Part shown: positions 38,302 to 49,653 of the stretch, in pieces | How positions within the stretch are numbered: position 1 is the first letter of the stretch | Layout: each line of letters opens with the position of its first letter | NCBI RefSeq assembly: GCF_027247405.1 | Contig: NZ_CP097463.1 | Coordinates: 62,001 to 126,000, forward strand | Reading direction: 5' to 3' | Origin: Jatrophihabitans cynanchi | Lineage (GTDB): Bacteria > Actinomycetota > Actinomycetes > Mycobacteriales > Jatrophihabitantaceae | DNA length: 64,000 nucleotides | Translations under genes and position numbers: made by a program | Notes under the pieces: model-generated | The model's input: only the letters and a program-made list of their open reading frames with translations | What the model was told of the DNA's origin: nothing | Database searches by the model: none

Positions 38302-39303
38302 TCATGCCGTCCCGATCAGGATGCGCGGGTGGGTCGACGGGGTCAGCCAGCGCATCAGGGTGACCAGCTTGCTCTGCGGGATCGCGACGCAGCCCGCCGT
38401 CGCGCGGCCGTCGGTGACGTGCAGGAAGAACGCCGAGCCGTGCGGGTACGCCGCGGCGCCGGACGGCGTGTTGATGACCACCGCGTAGTTGTAGTACGGG
38501 ACCGCGGCGCGCAGCTGCTCGTTCGTGCCGTTGTCGTAGCCGCACGACGAGCAGCGCTGGTGGGTGTTGTAGAACGCGCCCGGGCTGCTGATCCAGTAGT
38601 CGGCCCAGGTGGTCCGGAAGTACGGCAGGCTGGTGCCGGGATCGCTCAGCGCGCCGAACGCCTGGGTGAGGGTGAAGCTGCCCATCGGGGTGGCCGAGCG
38701 GAACTCGCTCGGCGAGCGGGTCATGCCGTCGGCGCCGATGTGCGCGGTGACCGCCGCTCCGTAGTGCAGCCAGCCACCGCCGGGCGCCCTGTACCAGGCC
38801 TGCAGCCGGGCGGTCGTGTTCCCGGTGCCGCTCGCGGTGACGGTGATGACGCGCGTGGCGCTGCCGGTCGAGTACTGCAGCGGCAGCGCGATGCCGCGCC
38901 GCGGTGCGGGCTTGGGCTTGGCCGGCGGCGGCTTCGGGGCGGCAGGGGTAGTGCTTGCCGGGGCGTGCCTGGTGGGCTTCGGCGGCGGCGCGGCCGACGT
39001 CGACGCGTGGCTCGTCGGCGGCGCGGCGTGCACGGTGTGCGTGGCAGCCGGGTGCGTGGCGGCCGGATGGGTGCTGCTCGGCGGGGCACTCGACGCACGG
39101 GCGCTGCTCGGTGTCGTCGCCACGATCCGCGGCGCGAACGTCGGGGTCGCCGGCTCAGAGGTGGTGACCGGCGCCGTGACCGGATCGGTGAACTCGGCCG
39201 CCGGCTTGCTGCTGCCGGCCCGGCTCATCCCGACGGCGACCACCGCGCAGCCCGCGACGGCAGCGGTCGCGGCGAGCGAGGAGACGATCCGGCCGAGCGA
39301 CAT
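38302..39303 (-). CDS. L,D-transpeptidase family protein (second of a tandem pair)
   Basis: 333 residues and paralogous to the gene just downstream. N-terminus with signal/anchor SSLAATAAVAGCAVVAVG, a long Ala/Thr/Pro/His-rich linker (THPAATHPAATHTVHAAPP, then a PKPTRHAP-type stretch) to about residue 140, then a YkuD-like domain: SFTLTQAFGALSDPGTSLPY, YNTHQRCSSCGYD and the active-site HVTDGRATAGCVAIP. The linker probably spans the peptidoglycan layer. ATG 39303. The pair is read as one unit toward the ROK gene; both enzymes keep His and Cys and so may both be active. Confidence 0.87.
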   Translation of the reverse strand: MSLGRIVSSLAATAAVAGCAVVAVGMSRAGSSKPAAEFTDPVTAPVTTSEPATPTFAPRIVATTPSSARASSAPPSSTHPAATHPAATHTVHAAPPTSHASTSAAPPPKPTRHAPASTTPAAPKPPPAKPKPAPRRGIALPLQYSTGSATRVITVTASGTGNTTARLQAWYRAPGGGWLHYGAAVTAHIGADGMTRSPSEFRSATPMGSFTLTQAFGALSDPGTSLPYFRTTWADYWISSPGAFYNTHQRCSSCGYDNGTNEQLRAAVPYYNYAVVINTPSGAAAYPHGSAFFLHVTDGRATAGCVAIPQSKLVTLMRWLTPSTHPRILIGTA

Positions 39304-39392
39304 GTGACCAGTGTGCCAGTTGTGACTGATGTGAATCCAGTGCGACGCACCCCGGGTTCCGGTGCGCCCGCCGGATCTGCCACGCTGCGGCC

Positions 39393-39680
39393 ATGGTTCT
39401 CGAGGTCGCCGACATCCAGGTCACGCCGGGCGCGGAAGAGGAGTTCCTCGCTGCCTACCGCGGGATCCGCGACGTCCTGGTCACGACGCCGGGATGCAAC
39501 TCGGTCCGGATGACCCGCGGCATCGAGTCGCCGGCCCGGTTCACGCTGCTGGTGGAGTGGGACTCGGTCGAGGCGCACGAGGACAACTTCCGCGCGAGCG
39601 AGAGGTTCGAGCGCTGGCGGGCCGCGATCGGCCCGTTCTTCGCGGCGCCGCCGAACGTCGAGCACTTCACCGACATCTGA
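39393..39680 (+). CDS. Antibiotic biosynthesis monooxygenase (ABM) domain protein
   Basis: 95-residue dimeric ferredoxin-like barrel of the ABM family. Visible are IQVTPGAEEEFLAAYRGIRDVL, a central GCNSVRMTRGIESPARFTLLVEWDSVEAHEDNF and RWRAAIGPFFAAPPNVEHF. Members include small monooxygenases and haem-degrading or quinol-oxidising enzymes; without conserved catalytic residues visible, the role is open. ATG start, normal length. Converges with the VOC gene, separated by four bases. Confidence 0.85.
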   Translation: MVLEVADIQVTPGAEEEFLAAYRGIRDVLVTTPGCNSVRMTRGIESPARFTLLVEWDSVEAHEDNFRASERFERWRAAIGPFFAAPPNVEHFTDI

Positions 39681-39684
39681 ACGA

Positions 39685-40104
39685 TCACTCCGGGGCGACG
39701 GCCTCGATCAGGTTGCCGTCCGGGTCGAGCACGATCGCGTTGAACTCGCCGGTGCGGAAGATCGGCCAGCGGCGCGGGGCATCGTGCGAGCGCCCGCCTG
39801 CGGCGAGTGCTGCGGCGTGGAATGCCTCGACGTCGGCGCGGCTGCGCGCGCGCAGGCAGACGTGCAGCCCGGACGTCGGCCGCGTCCCGGCGACCGCCCA
39901 CAGCATCGCGCGCGCGGGCCCCGGCTGCTCCGGCTCCGCCCAGGCGATCGCCTCGATTGCGGCGTCGTCCTCCTCCTCGTCGCCCAGCTCGACCACCCGG
40001 CACAGGCCCAGCGCGCCGAGCGCCGCGTCGTAGAACGCCGCGCTGCGTGCCAGGTCGGCGACCGTGACAGTTACATGGTCGAGGAACACGCTCACACCGG
40101 CCAC
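39685..40104 (-). CDS. VOC family (glyoxalase/bleomycin resistance-like) protein
   Basis: 139-residue single glyoxalase-fold domain: [27 protein letters not shown] at the N-terminus, an acidic loop [36 protein letters not shown], and [16 protein letters not shown] at the C-terminus with a metal-ligand-like Glu. The substrate is unknown. It overlaps the end of tenA by 13 bases on the same strand, so the two are co-transcribed. Confidence 0.85.
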   Translation of the reverse strand: MAGVSVFLDHVTVTVADLARSAAFYDAALGALGLCRVVELGDEEEDDAAIEAIAWAEPEQPGPARAMLWAVAGTRPTSGLHVCLRARSRADVEAFHAAALAAGGRSHDAPRRWPIFRTGEFNAIVLDPDGNLIEAVAPE

Positions 40105-40760
40105 GCCTCACGGCGCCATGCCGCGTCCCAGAACATCCACTCGTAGCGCGACGTCGTGGCGAAGTGCCGGGCGGCCCGCGCGGATTCGTCCGGGGCAAGG
40201 GCGGCGCCGATCCGGTCGGCGAGCGCCAGCACCTCGGACACCGTGGCCGCGAACGCGTCGCCGCCGTAGGTGTCGATCCAGCGGGCGTACCGCGGGTCCG
40301 GCGAACCACGGCCGGCGAGCTCGGCGCCGACCCGCTGGTAGATCCAGTAGCAGGGCAGCACCGCGGCCACACCCTCGGCGAACGTCCCGCCGTACGCCGC
40401 GGCGAGCAGGTAGCTCGTGTACGCGGTGGTGGTCGGTGACGGCGCGATCGCGTCCAGCTCAGCCGGGTCGAGGCCGAGCTGCGGCAGCAGCGTCTCGTGC
40501 AGCGCCAGTTCGACCGCCACCGTCTCGGCCGCGTGCCGGGCGAACAAGCCGGTGTCCGCGTGCGTCGCTGCCTTCGCCCCGACCACGGCGAGCGCCCGCG
40601 CGTAGTCGCGCAGGTAGTGCGCGTCCTGCGCCAGGTAGTAGGCGAACCGGGTCTGCTCCAGGCTGCCGTCGGTGAGCCCGGTCAGGAACGGGTGCGCCAG
40701 GATCGCGCGGTACGTCGGCTCGACCTGCGTCCACAGTCGGGTCGTCCAGCTGTCGGTCAC
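40092..40760 (-). CDS. tenA: Aminopyrimidine aminohydrolase/thiaminase II TenA
   Basis: 222-residue TenA helical-bundle enzyme, which salvages thiamine breakdown products (aminopyrimidine to HMP). Features: [49 protein letters not shown] (ligand-binding region), a [12 protein letters not shown] helix, [37 protein letters not shown] (catalytic Cys in LPCYWIY), and [13 protein letters not shown]. The frame is open upstream; I place the start at GTG 40760 where homology begins. Divergent from thiD with 37 bases between, in the thiamine region. No TPP riboswitch precedes this gene. Confidence 0.92.
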   Translation of the reverse strand: MTDSWTTRLWTQVEPTYRAILAHPFLTGLTDGSLEQTRFAYYLAQDAHYLRDYARALAVVGAKAATHADTGLFARHAAETVAVELALHETLLPQLGLDPAELDAIAPSPTTTAYTSYLLAAAYGGTFAEGVAAVLPCYWIYQRVGAELAGRGSPDPRYARWIDTYGGDAFAATVSEVLALADRIGAALAPDESARAARHFATTSRYEWMFWDAAWRREAWPV

Positions 40761-40797
40761 CTGCAGGGCCCCTCGTGCGATTGGCGATACTGACGCC

Positions 40798-41625
40798 GTG
40801 ACGCTACCGGGCACCGTGCAGCCGCCGACCGCACTCACCATCGCGGGCTCCGACTCCGGCGGTGGCGCCGGGGCACAGGCCGACCTGAAGACGTTCCTGT
40901 CCTGCCACGTGCACGGCATGTCCGCGATCACCGCGGTGACCGTGCAGAACTCGCTCGGCGTGACCGGCTTCTACGAGCTGCCCCCACAGGCGGTCGCCGA
41001 GCAGATCGAGTCGGTAGCGACGGACATCGGGGTCGGCGCGGCCAAGACCGGCATGCTCGCCTCCGCGGCGATCATGGACGCGGTCGCCGAGGCGGTGCGG
41101 CGGCTGAAGGTCACCCCGTTGGTCGTCGACCCGGTCGCGGCATCGCAGCACGGCGACCCGCTGTTGCGGCCGGACGCGCTGTCGGCGCTGCGCAAGGTGA
41201 TCCTGCCGCTGGCCACCCTGGTGACGCCGAACCTGGGCGAGGTCCGGCTGCTCACCGGCCTCGAGGTGCGCGAGCGGGCCGACATGGACGAGGCCGCGAA
41301 GGCGCTGCACGCACTGGGACCGCAGTGGGTGCTGGTCAAGGGCGGCCACCTGCCCGGCGGCGACGCGGTCGACGTCCTCTACGACGGCAGCACGTTCGCC
41401 GAGTTCGCCGCCCCGCGGCGTACGACCGAGCACACGCACGGCTCGGGCGACACCCTCGCGGCCGCGATCACCGCGGGCCTCGCGCGCGGGCTGGACGTGC
41501 CGGCCGCGGTCGAACTCGGCAAGGCGTTCATCACCGGCGCCGTCGCGGGCTCGTTCCCGCTCGGCGCCGGCCTCGGACCGGTCGGCCACTTCTGGCGCGT
41601 CAAGCCCTGGCCGGCCCAGGCCTGA
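40798..41625 (+). CDS. thiD: Hydroxymethylpyrimidine/phosphomethylpyrimidine kinase
   Basis: 275-residue ribokinase-fold kinase that phosphorylates HMP and HMP-phosphate for thiamine assembly. N-terminal [23 protein letters not shown] is diagnostic (GGGAGxxAD); [44 protein letters not shown] and the C-terminal anion-hole [15 protein letters not shown] complete the set. GTG 40798 preferred over upstream in-frame starts, as the sequence before it is not family-like. Divergent from tenA; the 3' end faces thiE with a long palindrome between. No riboswitch is seen in front of it. Confidence 0.95.
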   Translation: MTLPGTVQPPTALTIAGSDSGGGAGAQADLKTFLSCHVHGMSAITAVTVQNSLGVTGFYELPPQAVAEQIESVATDIGVGAAKTGMLASAAIMDAVAEAVRRLKVTPLVVDPVAASQHGDPLLRPDALSALRKVILPLATLVTPNLGEVRLLTGLEVRERADMDEAAKALHALGPQWVLVKGGHLPGGDAVDVLYDGSTFAEFAAPRRTTEHTHGSGDTLAAAITAGLARGLDVPAAVELGKAFITGAVAGSFPLGAGLGPVGHFWRVKPWPAQA

Positions 41626-41640
41626 GGCGTGGCGCGCTGC

Positions 41641-41688
41641 CTGTGTCCTGCGATCGAGGGGCCGTGACCCCTCGATCGCAGGACACAG
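41641..41688. repeat. Extragenic palindrome 2 of the GTC[AC]TGCGATCG family
   Basis: Perfect 21-bp inverted repeat (41641-41661 and 41668-41688) with a six-base loop CCGTGA, containing GTGTCCTGCGATCGAGGGG on the left arm. It lies between the convergent thiD and thiE genes, 15 bases from each. It shares its core with palindromes at 32781 and 53903. No T-run flanks it, but as a very stable hairpin it could terminate both transcripts. Confidence 0.9.
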
Positions 41689-41704
41689 CGGCGCCGGCAC
41701 CGGA

Positions 41705-42340
41705 TCAGGCAACCCGGAGGCGGGTGGCGAAGGCCCGCGCGGCGGCGCCCGGATCCTGCGCCTCGGTGATCGCGCGCACCACGACCGCGCGGCGCGCTCC
41801 GGCCGCGATCACCGCGTCCAGCCGCTGCAGGTTCTCGATGCCGCCGATCGCGAACCACGGCCGCTCGTCCTGAGCGGCCGCCGCGTGCCGGATCAGCTCG
41901 ACGCCCGCGGCCGGACGCCCCGGTTTGGTCGGCGTCGTCCAGGTCGGTCCGCAGCAGTAGTACGCGACGTCCGCCTCGACGCGTGCCGCATCGGCCTGGG
42001 CGGCCGAGTGGGTGGACCGCCCGATCAGCACGTCCGGCCCGACGATCGCGCGAGCGAGGGGCACCGGCAGGTCGTCCTGGCCCAGATGCAGCACCGGCGC
42101 GCGCACCGCACGGGCGACGTCGGCGCGGTCGTTGACCGCGAACAGTGCGCCGTGCCGCTCGGCCGCCGCCGCGAACAGCTCGAGCAGCCTGATCTCCTCG
42201 CGCGCCTCCAGCCCCTTCTCGCGCAGCTGGACGACGTCCACCCCGTTCGCCAGCACCGCGTCCAGGAACTGCTCGAGATCACCGGTCCGGGCGCGGGAAC
42301 CGGTGCACAGGTACAGGCGGGCGTCCTTCAGCTCAGGCAC
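41705..42340 (-). CDS. thiE: Thiamine-phosphate synthase
   Basis: 211-residue TIM-barrel enzyme that joins HMP-PP and thiazole phosphate to thiamine phosphate. Recognisable: [79 protein letters not shown] (phosphate/product loop) and [14 protein letters not shown] 42340 selected because the protein family begins there; the frame extends into the riboswitch region. It is divergent from the riboswitch-controlled thiO; its own short leader carries no riboswitch in the right orientation. Confidence 0.94.
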   Translation of the reverse strand: MPELKDARLYLCTGSRARTGDLEQFLDAVLANGVDVVQLREKGLEAREEIRLLELFAAAAERHGALFAVNDRADVARAVRAPVLHLGQDDLPVPLARAIVGPDVLIGRSTHSAAQADAARVEADVAYYCCGPTWTTPTKPGRPAAGVELIRHAAAAQDERPWFAIGGIENLQRLDAVIAAGARRAVVVRAITEAQDPGAAARAFATRLRVA

Positions 42341-42363
42341 CCCGCGAGCGTAGGGTGGTCGGT

Positions 42364-42443
42364 GCACGGGAGCCCCGACCGGGGGCTGAGAGGGCAGATC
42401 GCCGACCGTCGAACCTGATCCGGGTAATGCCGGCGCGAGGGAG
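42364..42443 (+). promoter_or_regulatory. TPP riboswitch (THI element) controlling thiO-thiS-thiG
   Basis: Conserved THI-box segments in order: GGGGGCTGAGAGGGC (42381-42395), AACCTGATCCGGGTAATGCC (about 42412-42431) and GCGAGGGAG just before the thiO ATG at 42445. The last segment doubles as the ribosome-binding site, which suggests thiamine pyrophosphate binding sequesters translation initiation of thiO, as usual in actinobacteria. The core motif is complete. Confidence 0.95.
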
Positions 42444-42444
42444 C

Positions 42445-44557
<2,113 letters not shown>

Positions 44558-44563
44558 CCACCC

Positions 44564-44643
44564 ACCGCGGGAGCTCCACCAGGGGCTGAGAGGGCCGTCC
44601 GGCCGACCGCCGTACCTCCCGGGTAATGCCGGGGCAGGGAGAG
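44564..44643 (+). promoter_or_regulatory. TPP riboswitch (THI element) in front of the HMP permease-psuG-kinase genes
   Basis: Second complete THI box: AGGGGCTGAGAGGGCC (44581-44596), TACCTCCCGGGTAATGCCGG (about 44613-44632) and GCAGGGAGAG directly before the permease ATG at 44648. As with the first copy, the purine-rich end overlaps the ribosome site. It begins right after the thiG stop, so it can retune expression inside a longer thi transcript or act from its own promoter. Confidence 0.94.
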
Positions 44644-44647
44644 ATGC

Positions 44648-45991
44648 ATGACCACGACGCACGAACGCAGCACCACCGCCGGTACGCCCACCGAGGTCGG
44701 CCGCACCCTCGCCGACGAGAACCCGCGCACCCTGACCGCACTGGACATGGGCGCGCTGTGGGGCAACCTCGGCGTCAGCCTGCTCGGCTTCACCGGCGCC
44801 ATCTTCGTGCTGGTGCCGGTCGACAAGCCGATGTCGCTGCTCGCCGCGTGCGTCGCGGTCGCGGTTGGCACCCTGCTCGGCACGCTCGGCTTCGCGGCCG
44901 CCGGCATTCCCGGGTCGGACACCGGCGCGCCGTCGATGGTGCTGCTGCGTGGCCTGTTCGGTACCAAGCCGTCCTACCTGCCCACCGTGCTCAACGTGGT
45001 GCAACTGCTCGGCTGGACGACGTTCGAGCTGGTCACCATCGCGACCGCCATGCACCAGGTCGCCGGCGGTGTGCCGCGCTGGGGGTACGTGCTGGCCGGC
45101 GGCGTGATCACCACGCTGCTGGCGCTGCGTCCGCTCGGCTGGATCCGGGTGCTGCGCCGCTACGTCACCGTCGCGGTGGCCGTCGCGCTGGTCTACCTGT
45201 TCGTGCAACTGCTGCGTCACCCGCTGCCGTCGTTCACCCATGGCGGCTGGGGCGGGTTCTGGATCGCGGTCGACACCGTGATCGGCGTGTCGGTGTCCTG
45301 GGTACCCCTCGCCTCGGACTACTCGCGGCACGCGCGCAGTGCGCGCGGCGCCTTCGCCGGAACGCTCGTCGGCTACTCGCTGACCCAGTTCGGCTGCTAC
45401 CTGCTCGGCCTGGTCGCGCTGGTCACCGTGGCGACCGCGCCGGAGCAGATCTTCGGCTCGTTCATCGCGGTACCGCTCGGCACGGTGGCCTTCGGCGTCC
45501 TCGCCGTCCGCGAGTTGGACCAGTCGTTCGCGGACACCTACTCGACGGCGGTGTCGCTGCAGAACTTCCGGCCCACCTTCGACCGTCGCCTGCTCGCGCT
45601 CGCCGTGGGGACCGTCGCGACCGTGTGCGCGCTGGCGCTGGACATCAACGACTACGAGAACTTCCTCACCCTGATCGGGTCGGTGTTCGTGCCGCTGCTC
45701 GGCGTGCTGGTGGTGGACTACTTCGTGATCAGCCGGCGCAGCTGGGACCTCGGCGAGCAGGTGGCGGCCCGCTGGTCGACGCTGGTCGCCTGGTTGCTCG
45801 GTTTCGTCGCGTACCAGCTGATCTATCCCGGGACGATCGGCTGGTGGCAGCGCATGTGGCTGCGCATCCAGGACTGGCTGCACTTCACGCCGCAGAGCTG
45901 GATGAGTGCCTCCCTGACCGCGTTCGTGGTCGCCGCGATTGCGACACTGGTGGCCGGAATGCCGCGACGCAGGAGGGAACCCGAGTGCTGA
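44648..45991 (+). CDS. NCS1-family permease, probable hydroxymethylpyrimidine transporter (CytX-like)
   Basis: 447-residue multi-helix transporter of the nucleobase-cation-symport 1 family. About 12 hydrophobic helices, beginning [21 protein letters not shown] and including the family-type [20 protein letters not shown]. Immediately downstream of a TPP riboswitch and thiG, so the likely substrate is HMP, as for CytX. A purine/cytosine substrate cannot be excluded from sequence. ATG 44648 next to GGGAGAG. The 3' end overlaps psuG by seven bases. Confidence 0.88.
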   Translation: MTTTHERSTTAGTPTEVGRTLADENPRTLTALDMGALWGNLGVSLLGFTGAIFVLVPVDKPMSLLAACVAVAVGTLLGTLGFAAAGIPGSDTGAPSMVLLRGLFGTKPSYLPTVLNVVQLLGWTTFELVTIATAMHQVAGGVPRWGYVLAGGVITTLLALRPLGWIRVLRRYVTVAVAVALVYLFVQLLRHPLPSFTHGGWGGFWIAVDTVIGVSVSWVPLASDYSRHARSARGAFAGTLVGYSLTQFGCYLLGLVALVTVATAPEQIFGSFIAVPLGTVAFGVLAVRELDQSFADTYSTAVSLQNFRPTFDRRLLALAVGTVATVCALALDINDYENFLTLIGSVFVPLLGVLVVDYFVISRRSWDLGEQVAARWSTLVAWLLGFVAYQLIYPGTIGWWQRMWLRIQDWLHFTPQSWMSASLTAFVVAAIATLVAGMPRRRREPEC

Positions 45992-46887
45992 TCCACCCCG
46001 AGGTGCAGGAGGCGCTCGAGGCCGGCCGTCCCGTGGTCGCGCTGGAGAGCACGATCATCAGTCACGGGCTGCCGCGGCCGGACAACCTGCGCATCGCCCG
46101 CGAGATCGAGCAGTCCGTGCGCGACGGCGGCGCGGTCCCCGCGACGATCGCGGTCGTCGACGGGCAGGCCCGCGTCGGCCTGGACGACGCGGCCCTCGAG
46201 CGGGTGGCCAACGACCCGTCCGTGGTGAAGGTCAGCGTGCGCGAACTGGCGGCGGTGGCGGCGCGGAGGGGCGTGGGTGCGACCACGGTGGCCTCCACGG
46301 CGCATCTCGCGGCCCGGGCCGGCATCGGGGTGTTCGCCACCGGCGGCCTGGGCGGCGTGCACCGCGGCGCCGCCGAGTCCTGGGACGAGTCGGCCGACCT
46401 CACCACGCTCTCGCGCACGCCGGTGCTGGTGGTGTGCGCCGGGGTGAAGTCGATCCTGGACGTGCCGGCCACGCTGGAGCGGCTGGAAACGCTCAACGTG
46501 GGCGTACTGGGGTACCGCACCGACCGGTTCCCCGGCTTCTACCTGCGCGACGCCGGGTACGGGCTGGACTGGCGGGTCGACTCACCGGCCGAGGTCGCCG
46601 CGGTGCTGCGGGCGCGCACCGACCTGGGCACCGACCGGTACGGGCTGGTGCTGGCGAACCCGATCGCCCCCGAGGACGAGCTGGACCGCGACCTGCACGA
46701 CACGGTGCTCGCCAGCGGGCTGAAGGCGGCCGAGCACGCGGGGGTGCGCGGCAAGGACGTCACGCCGTTCCTGCTCGACTGGTTCCACCGCGAGACGCAC
46801 GGCGCGTCGCTGGCCGCGAACGTCGCGCTGGTGCGCGGCAACGCCACCCTGGCCGGCGAGGTCGCCGCGGCGCACGCCACGCGATGA
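45985..46887 (+). CDS. psuG: Pseudouridine-5'-phosphate glycosidase
   Basis: About 300 residues. PsuG reversibly splits pseudouridine 5'-phosphate into uracil and ribose 5-phosphate. Marks: [20 protein letters not shown] at the N-terminus, [45 protein letters not shown] (active-site region), [19 protein letters not shown] and [24 protein letters not shown] 45985 has AGGAGGGA seven bases upstream and overlaps the permease gene; the PfkB kinase gene overlaps by four. Its place behind a TPP riboswitch and HMP permease is unusual; a thiamine-related role is a possibility. Confidence 0.92.
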   Translation: MLIHPEVQEALEAGRPVVALESTIISHGLPRPDNLRIAREIEQSVRDGGAVPATIAVVDGQARVGLDDAALERVANDPSVVKVSVRELAAVAARRGVGATTVASTAHLAARAGIGVFATGGLGGVHRGAAESWDESADLTTLSRTPVLVVCAGVKSILDVPATLERLETLNVGVLGYRTDRFPGFYLRDAGYGLDWRVDSPAEVAAVLRARTDLGTDRYGLVLANPIAPEDELDRDLHDTVLASGLKAAEHAGVRGKDVTPFLLDWFHRETHGASLAANVALVRGNATLAGEVAAAHATR

Positions 46888-47819
46888 CGCTCGTCTGCCT
46901 CGGCGACGTGATGGCCGACGTGCTGGCCCGGCTGCCCGGCCCGCTCGCCCTCGGCAGCGACACGCCGGCGGCGGTGCGCATCTCCGGCGGCGGGTCGGCC
47001 GCGAACACCGCGGCCTGGGCGGTGGCCGCGGGTGGCTCGGCGCTGTTCGTCGGCTGCGTCGGCGACGACCCGCTCGGCCGGATGGTGCGCGACGAGCTGA
47101 CGGCAGAACGCCTCGACCTCGCCCTGAGCGTTGATCCGGGCGAGCCGACCGGCACCTGCGTGGTGCTGATCGAGCCGGGCGGCGAGCGCACCATGATCCC
47201 GTCCATCGGGGCGAACGCGAGCCTGCGTCCGGAGCACCTGCCCGCCCGCGCGTTCGTCGCCGGCAACCGGCTGCACGTGTCCGGTTACGCGCTGCTGGGC
47301 CCGGCCCGCGCGGCCGCGCTCGCGGCCCTGGAACGGGCCCGCGGCGCCGGCTTGCCGGTCTCGGTCGGGGCCGGATCCGCCGCCCCGCTGCGGGCCGTGG
47401 GTGCCGAGCAGTTCCTGAGCTGGGTCGGGCGTGACGTGCTGCTGTTCGCGAACCGGGACGAGGCGGCCGCGCTCACCGGCCGCGACGACCCGGCCGAGGC
47501 TGCCGGACTGCTGGCCGAGCGGGCCGGGCGGGCCGTGGTCACCTGTGGCGCGAGCGGAGCGCTGTGGGGTGAGGGCTCAGGCCGGCCGCAGCACGTCCCG
47601 GCCCCGGCTGTCGGCGTGCTCGACAGCACCGGCGCGGGAGACGCCTTCGCCGCCGGGATGCTGCTGGCGCTGGCGGCCGGCAGTCCGGCGCCGGAGGCGG
47701 TTCAGGCCGGGCACCTGCTCGCCGCCCGGGCCTGCGGCGTGGTCGGCGGGCGTCCGGTCGGTCCGGTCAGCGGCGGTCCGGTCAGCGGCGGAAGGTCAAC
47801 TGCTGCGCCGTCAGCCTGA
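46884..47819 (+). CDS. PfkB-family carbohydrate kinase, possible pseudouridine kinase
   Basis: 311-residue ribokinase-like kinase. N-terminal [22 protein letters not shown], substrate-binding [23 protein letters not shown] and the C-terminal anion hole/catalytic base [17 protein letters not shown]. Next to psuG it is likely the pseudouridine kinase (PsuK) that produces PsuG's substrate, though an HMP- or ribose-type specificity is possible in this thiamine context. ATG overlaps psuG's stop (ATGA). The C-terminal [12 protein letters not shown] is encoded by a 15-bp tandem repeat that also overlaps the convergent gene's 3' end. Confidence 0.87.
   Translation: MTLVCLGDVMADVLARLPGPLALGSDTPAAVRISGGGSAANTAAWAVAAGGSALFVGCVGDDPLGRMVRDELTAERLDLALSVDPGEPTGTCVVLIEPGGERTMIPSIGANASLRPEHLPARAFVAGNRLHVSGYALLGPARAAALAALERARGAGLPVSVGAGSAAPLRAVGAEQFLSWVGRDVLLFANRDEAAALTGRDDPAEAAGLLAERAGRAVVTCGASGALWGEGSGRPQHVPAPAVGVLDSTGAGDAFAAGMLLALAAGSPAPEAVQAGHLLAARACGVVGGRPVGPVSGGPVSGGRSTAAPSA
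47760..47789. repeat. Two tandem 15-bp repeats at the kinase/DUF2993 convergent junction
   Basis: Two identical 15-bp copies of GGTCCGGTCAGCGGC (47760-47774, 47775-47789). They encode the repeated GGPVS at the end of the kinase, and on the minus strand the TGA of the DUF2993 gene (47782-47784) is in the second copy with another in-frame TGA in the first. Confidence 0.85.
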
Positions 47820-48501
47820 CGCTGAGCCCGTCCGCGCCGGCGCTCAGCGAGCGCACCTGCACACCGAACGGCAGCCCGCGCAACGAGATGGCGGTGCCGA
47901 ACACGCCGGCGAAGTAGCTGTCGACCTCGGCCGGCACGCGCTGGCCGGCCACGGTGACCTTCGGGTCGACGAAGGTGAGCTCGCCGGAATGGCTCAGGTG
48001 CACGCCGGCGGTCGCGCTCGCCGGCACCGAGACACCGGCGACGGTGACCGTGTGGGTGGCGCGCACCCGGTGGTCCCCCGCGTACGCGAGTGCCACGCCG
48101 AGGGTGCTCGCGATGTCGGAGTACCTGATCTGCGCCGTCGCTGTGCTCGACCTGGACGTCGCGCTGCGGAAGTCGCGCGCGACGTGCACGTGATGCATCG
48201 CCACGTCCAGGCGCCGGACGCGCAACTGCCGGCTCCCGTCGCCGACCATCAGGTCGTCGGCCCGCACGTCGATCTCGTCGAAGGTGCCGCTGGCCAGCTG
48301 GGTCAGGAACGGAAAGCCCGTGACCGAGACATCGGGCCGGTGCGCCAGGTTCTGTGAACGCTGCAGCAAGCTGGCAGCCTCGTGCTCGGCGACGGCGTCG
48401 GCGATCCGGTCGGCGGCGACGAGCAGGGCCAGCACCACGAGCAGCACGATCACCAGCCGCCTGCCCAGTCGGCTGCGGCGCCGGGGCGCGGAGATGCTCA
48501 T
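47782..48501 (-). CDS. DUF2993 membrane-anchored protein
   Basis: About 239 residues. A basic N-terminus and one transmembrane helix (RLVIVLLVVLALLVAADRIAD, residues ~14-34) are followed by a ~200-residue extracytoplasmic DUF2993 domain: VSVTGFPFLTQLASGTFDEIDVRADDL and GELTFVDPKVTVAGQRVP. These actinobacterial proteins resemble LmeA, a lipoprotein implicated in mannan/lipomannan maintenance in mycobacteria, but the similarity is only at family level. ATG 48501 is favoured by a GAGG upstream; in-frame ATGs at 48519 and 48537 are alternatives. Its 3' end overlaps the kinase by 38 bases. Confidence 0.8.
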   Translation of the reverse strand: MSISAPRRRSRLGRRLVIVLLVVLALLVAADRIADAVAEHEAASLLQRSQNLAHRPDVSVTGFPFLTQLASGTFDEIDVRADDLMVGDGSRQLRVRRLDVAMHHVHVARDFRSATSRSSTATAQIRYSDIASTLGVALAYAGDHRVRATHTVTVAGVSVPASATAGVHLSHSGELTFVDPKVTVAGQRVPAEVDSYFAGVFGTAISLRGLPFGVQVRSLSAGADGLSVRLTAQQLTFRR

Positions 48502-48535
48502 CGAGGAAGATCCTCGCATCCGGCAGACTCCCCTC

Positions 48536-49611
48536 ATGTCGCTCCCTCATCCGATCCTCGGCGAGCGCATCGCGCGGCACGGCTTCGCCACGCGCCCCGC
48601 GGCCGACCCGGCCGCCGCGGCAGCGCTGGTCTGCGGCATCCAGGCCCAGGACGGTCCCGCCTCCCGGCTCGGGGCGCCCGGTGCGGTGCGTCTGCCGATC
48701 AGGACGTGCTCGACGCGATCGCCGAGCGGCGCGTCGTGCGGACCTGGCTGATGCGCAACACGATCCACCTCGTGGCCGCCGCGGACATCCGGTGGATGAC
48801 GGCGTTGCTCGGACCGATGATCCGCCGCCGGTTCCAGACGGTGCGCTGGCCCGAGCTGGGGCTGACCCCGGCGCTGCTCGAGGCCGCCGCGGGCATGACC
48901 CCCGAGGTACTCGCCGGGCAGGCGCTCACCCGGCACGAACTGGCCGCCGCGCTGGTCGAGCACGGCGTGCCGGTGCCCACCGACGGGCAGGCGCCCACAC
49001 ACCTGCTGGTGTACCTGAGCACTGTCGGGCTGACCTGCCGCGGCATCGACCGCGGCCGCGATGCCACCTTCGTGCTGCTCGAGGAATGGCTGCCGGACGC
49101 GCCGGCCGGCCCCCGCGGCGACGACGCGCTGACCGAACTGGCCCGCCGCTACTTCGCCGCGTTCTCGCCCGCCACCGCGGCGGACTTCACCACGTGGTCG
49201 GGGCTGCCGTCGTCGCGGGCGATCGAGACGATCCGCGACGAACTGAGCGAGACCGATGTCTTCGGCCGTCCCGGGTACCGGCTCGGCGAGGTCGAGCCCG
49301 CGCACGGGGTGCGGCTGCTGCCCGCGTTCGACAACTACCTGGTCGGCTATGCCGTGCGCAGCTTCATCGACGACACGCGGCGCGGCGAGGTGTACGTCGG
49401 CGGCGTGATCCGCCCGACGGTGCTGCGCGACGGGCGGGTGGTCGGGCGGTGGCGGCTGGTCAAGGGCGCCGTCGAGATCACGCCGTTCGAACCTTTCGAC
49501 GGGCGCACGGCCTCGGCGATCGAGAAGGAGATCGCCGACATCACCGGCTTCCTCACCGCGCCCGGACGATCAGCGGCACGGCGAACCCGGCTGCTCCCCG
49601 GGGCGCGATAA
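48536..49611 (+). pseudogene. Winged-helix DNA-binding domain protein gene with a frameshift
   Basis: The gene starts at ATG 48536 (MSLPHPILGERIARHGFA ... CGIQAQDGPASRLG), the normal beginning of this family, but the frame ends at 48751 in unrelated sequence. The rest continues in another frame from about 48697 (DQDVLDAIAERRVVRTWLMR, then ...IHLVAAADIRWM) to the stop at 49611, through conserved LLPAFDNYLVGY and KGAVEITPFEPFDGRTA. One lost base around 48690-48702 (expected GLTDQDV-like junction) explains both halves. Intact members are ~380-residue proteins with tandem winged helices (HTH_42/YcaQ-like), some acting on DNA crosslinks. Either a real inactivating mutation or a sequencing error. 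Confidence 0.85.
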
Positions 49612-49653
49612 ATCGTTCGGAATAGTTCGGCGACAGCGGGTACTTGTGTAGTT

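Noticed and set aside
36493-39513. 1006-residue open frame through the ROK gene and opposite the L,D-transpeptidases
   Set aside because: Overlaps well-supported genes in other frames; the repetitive LADVLADV segment is just the 12-bp stop-codon repeat read in another frame.
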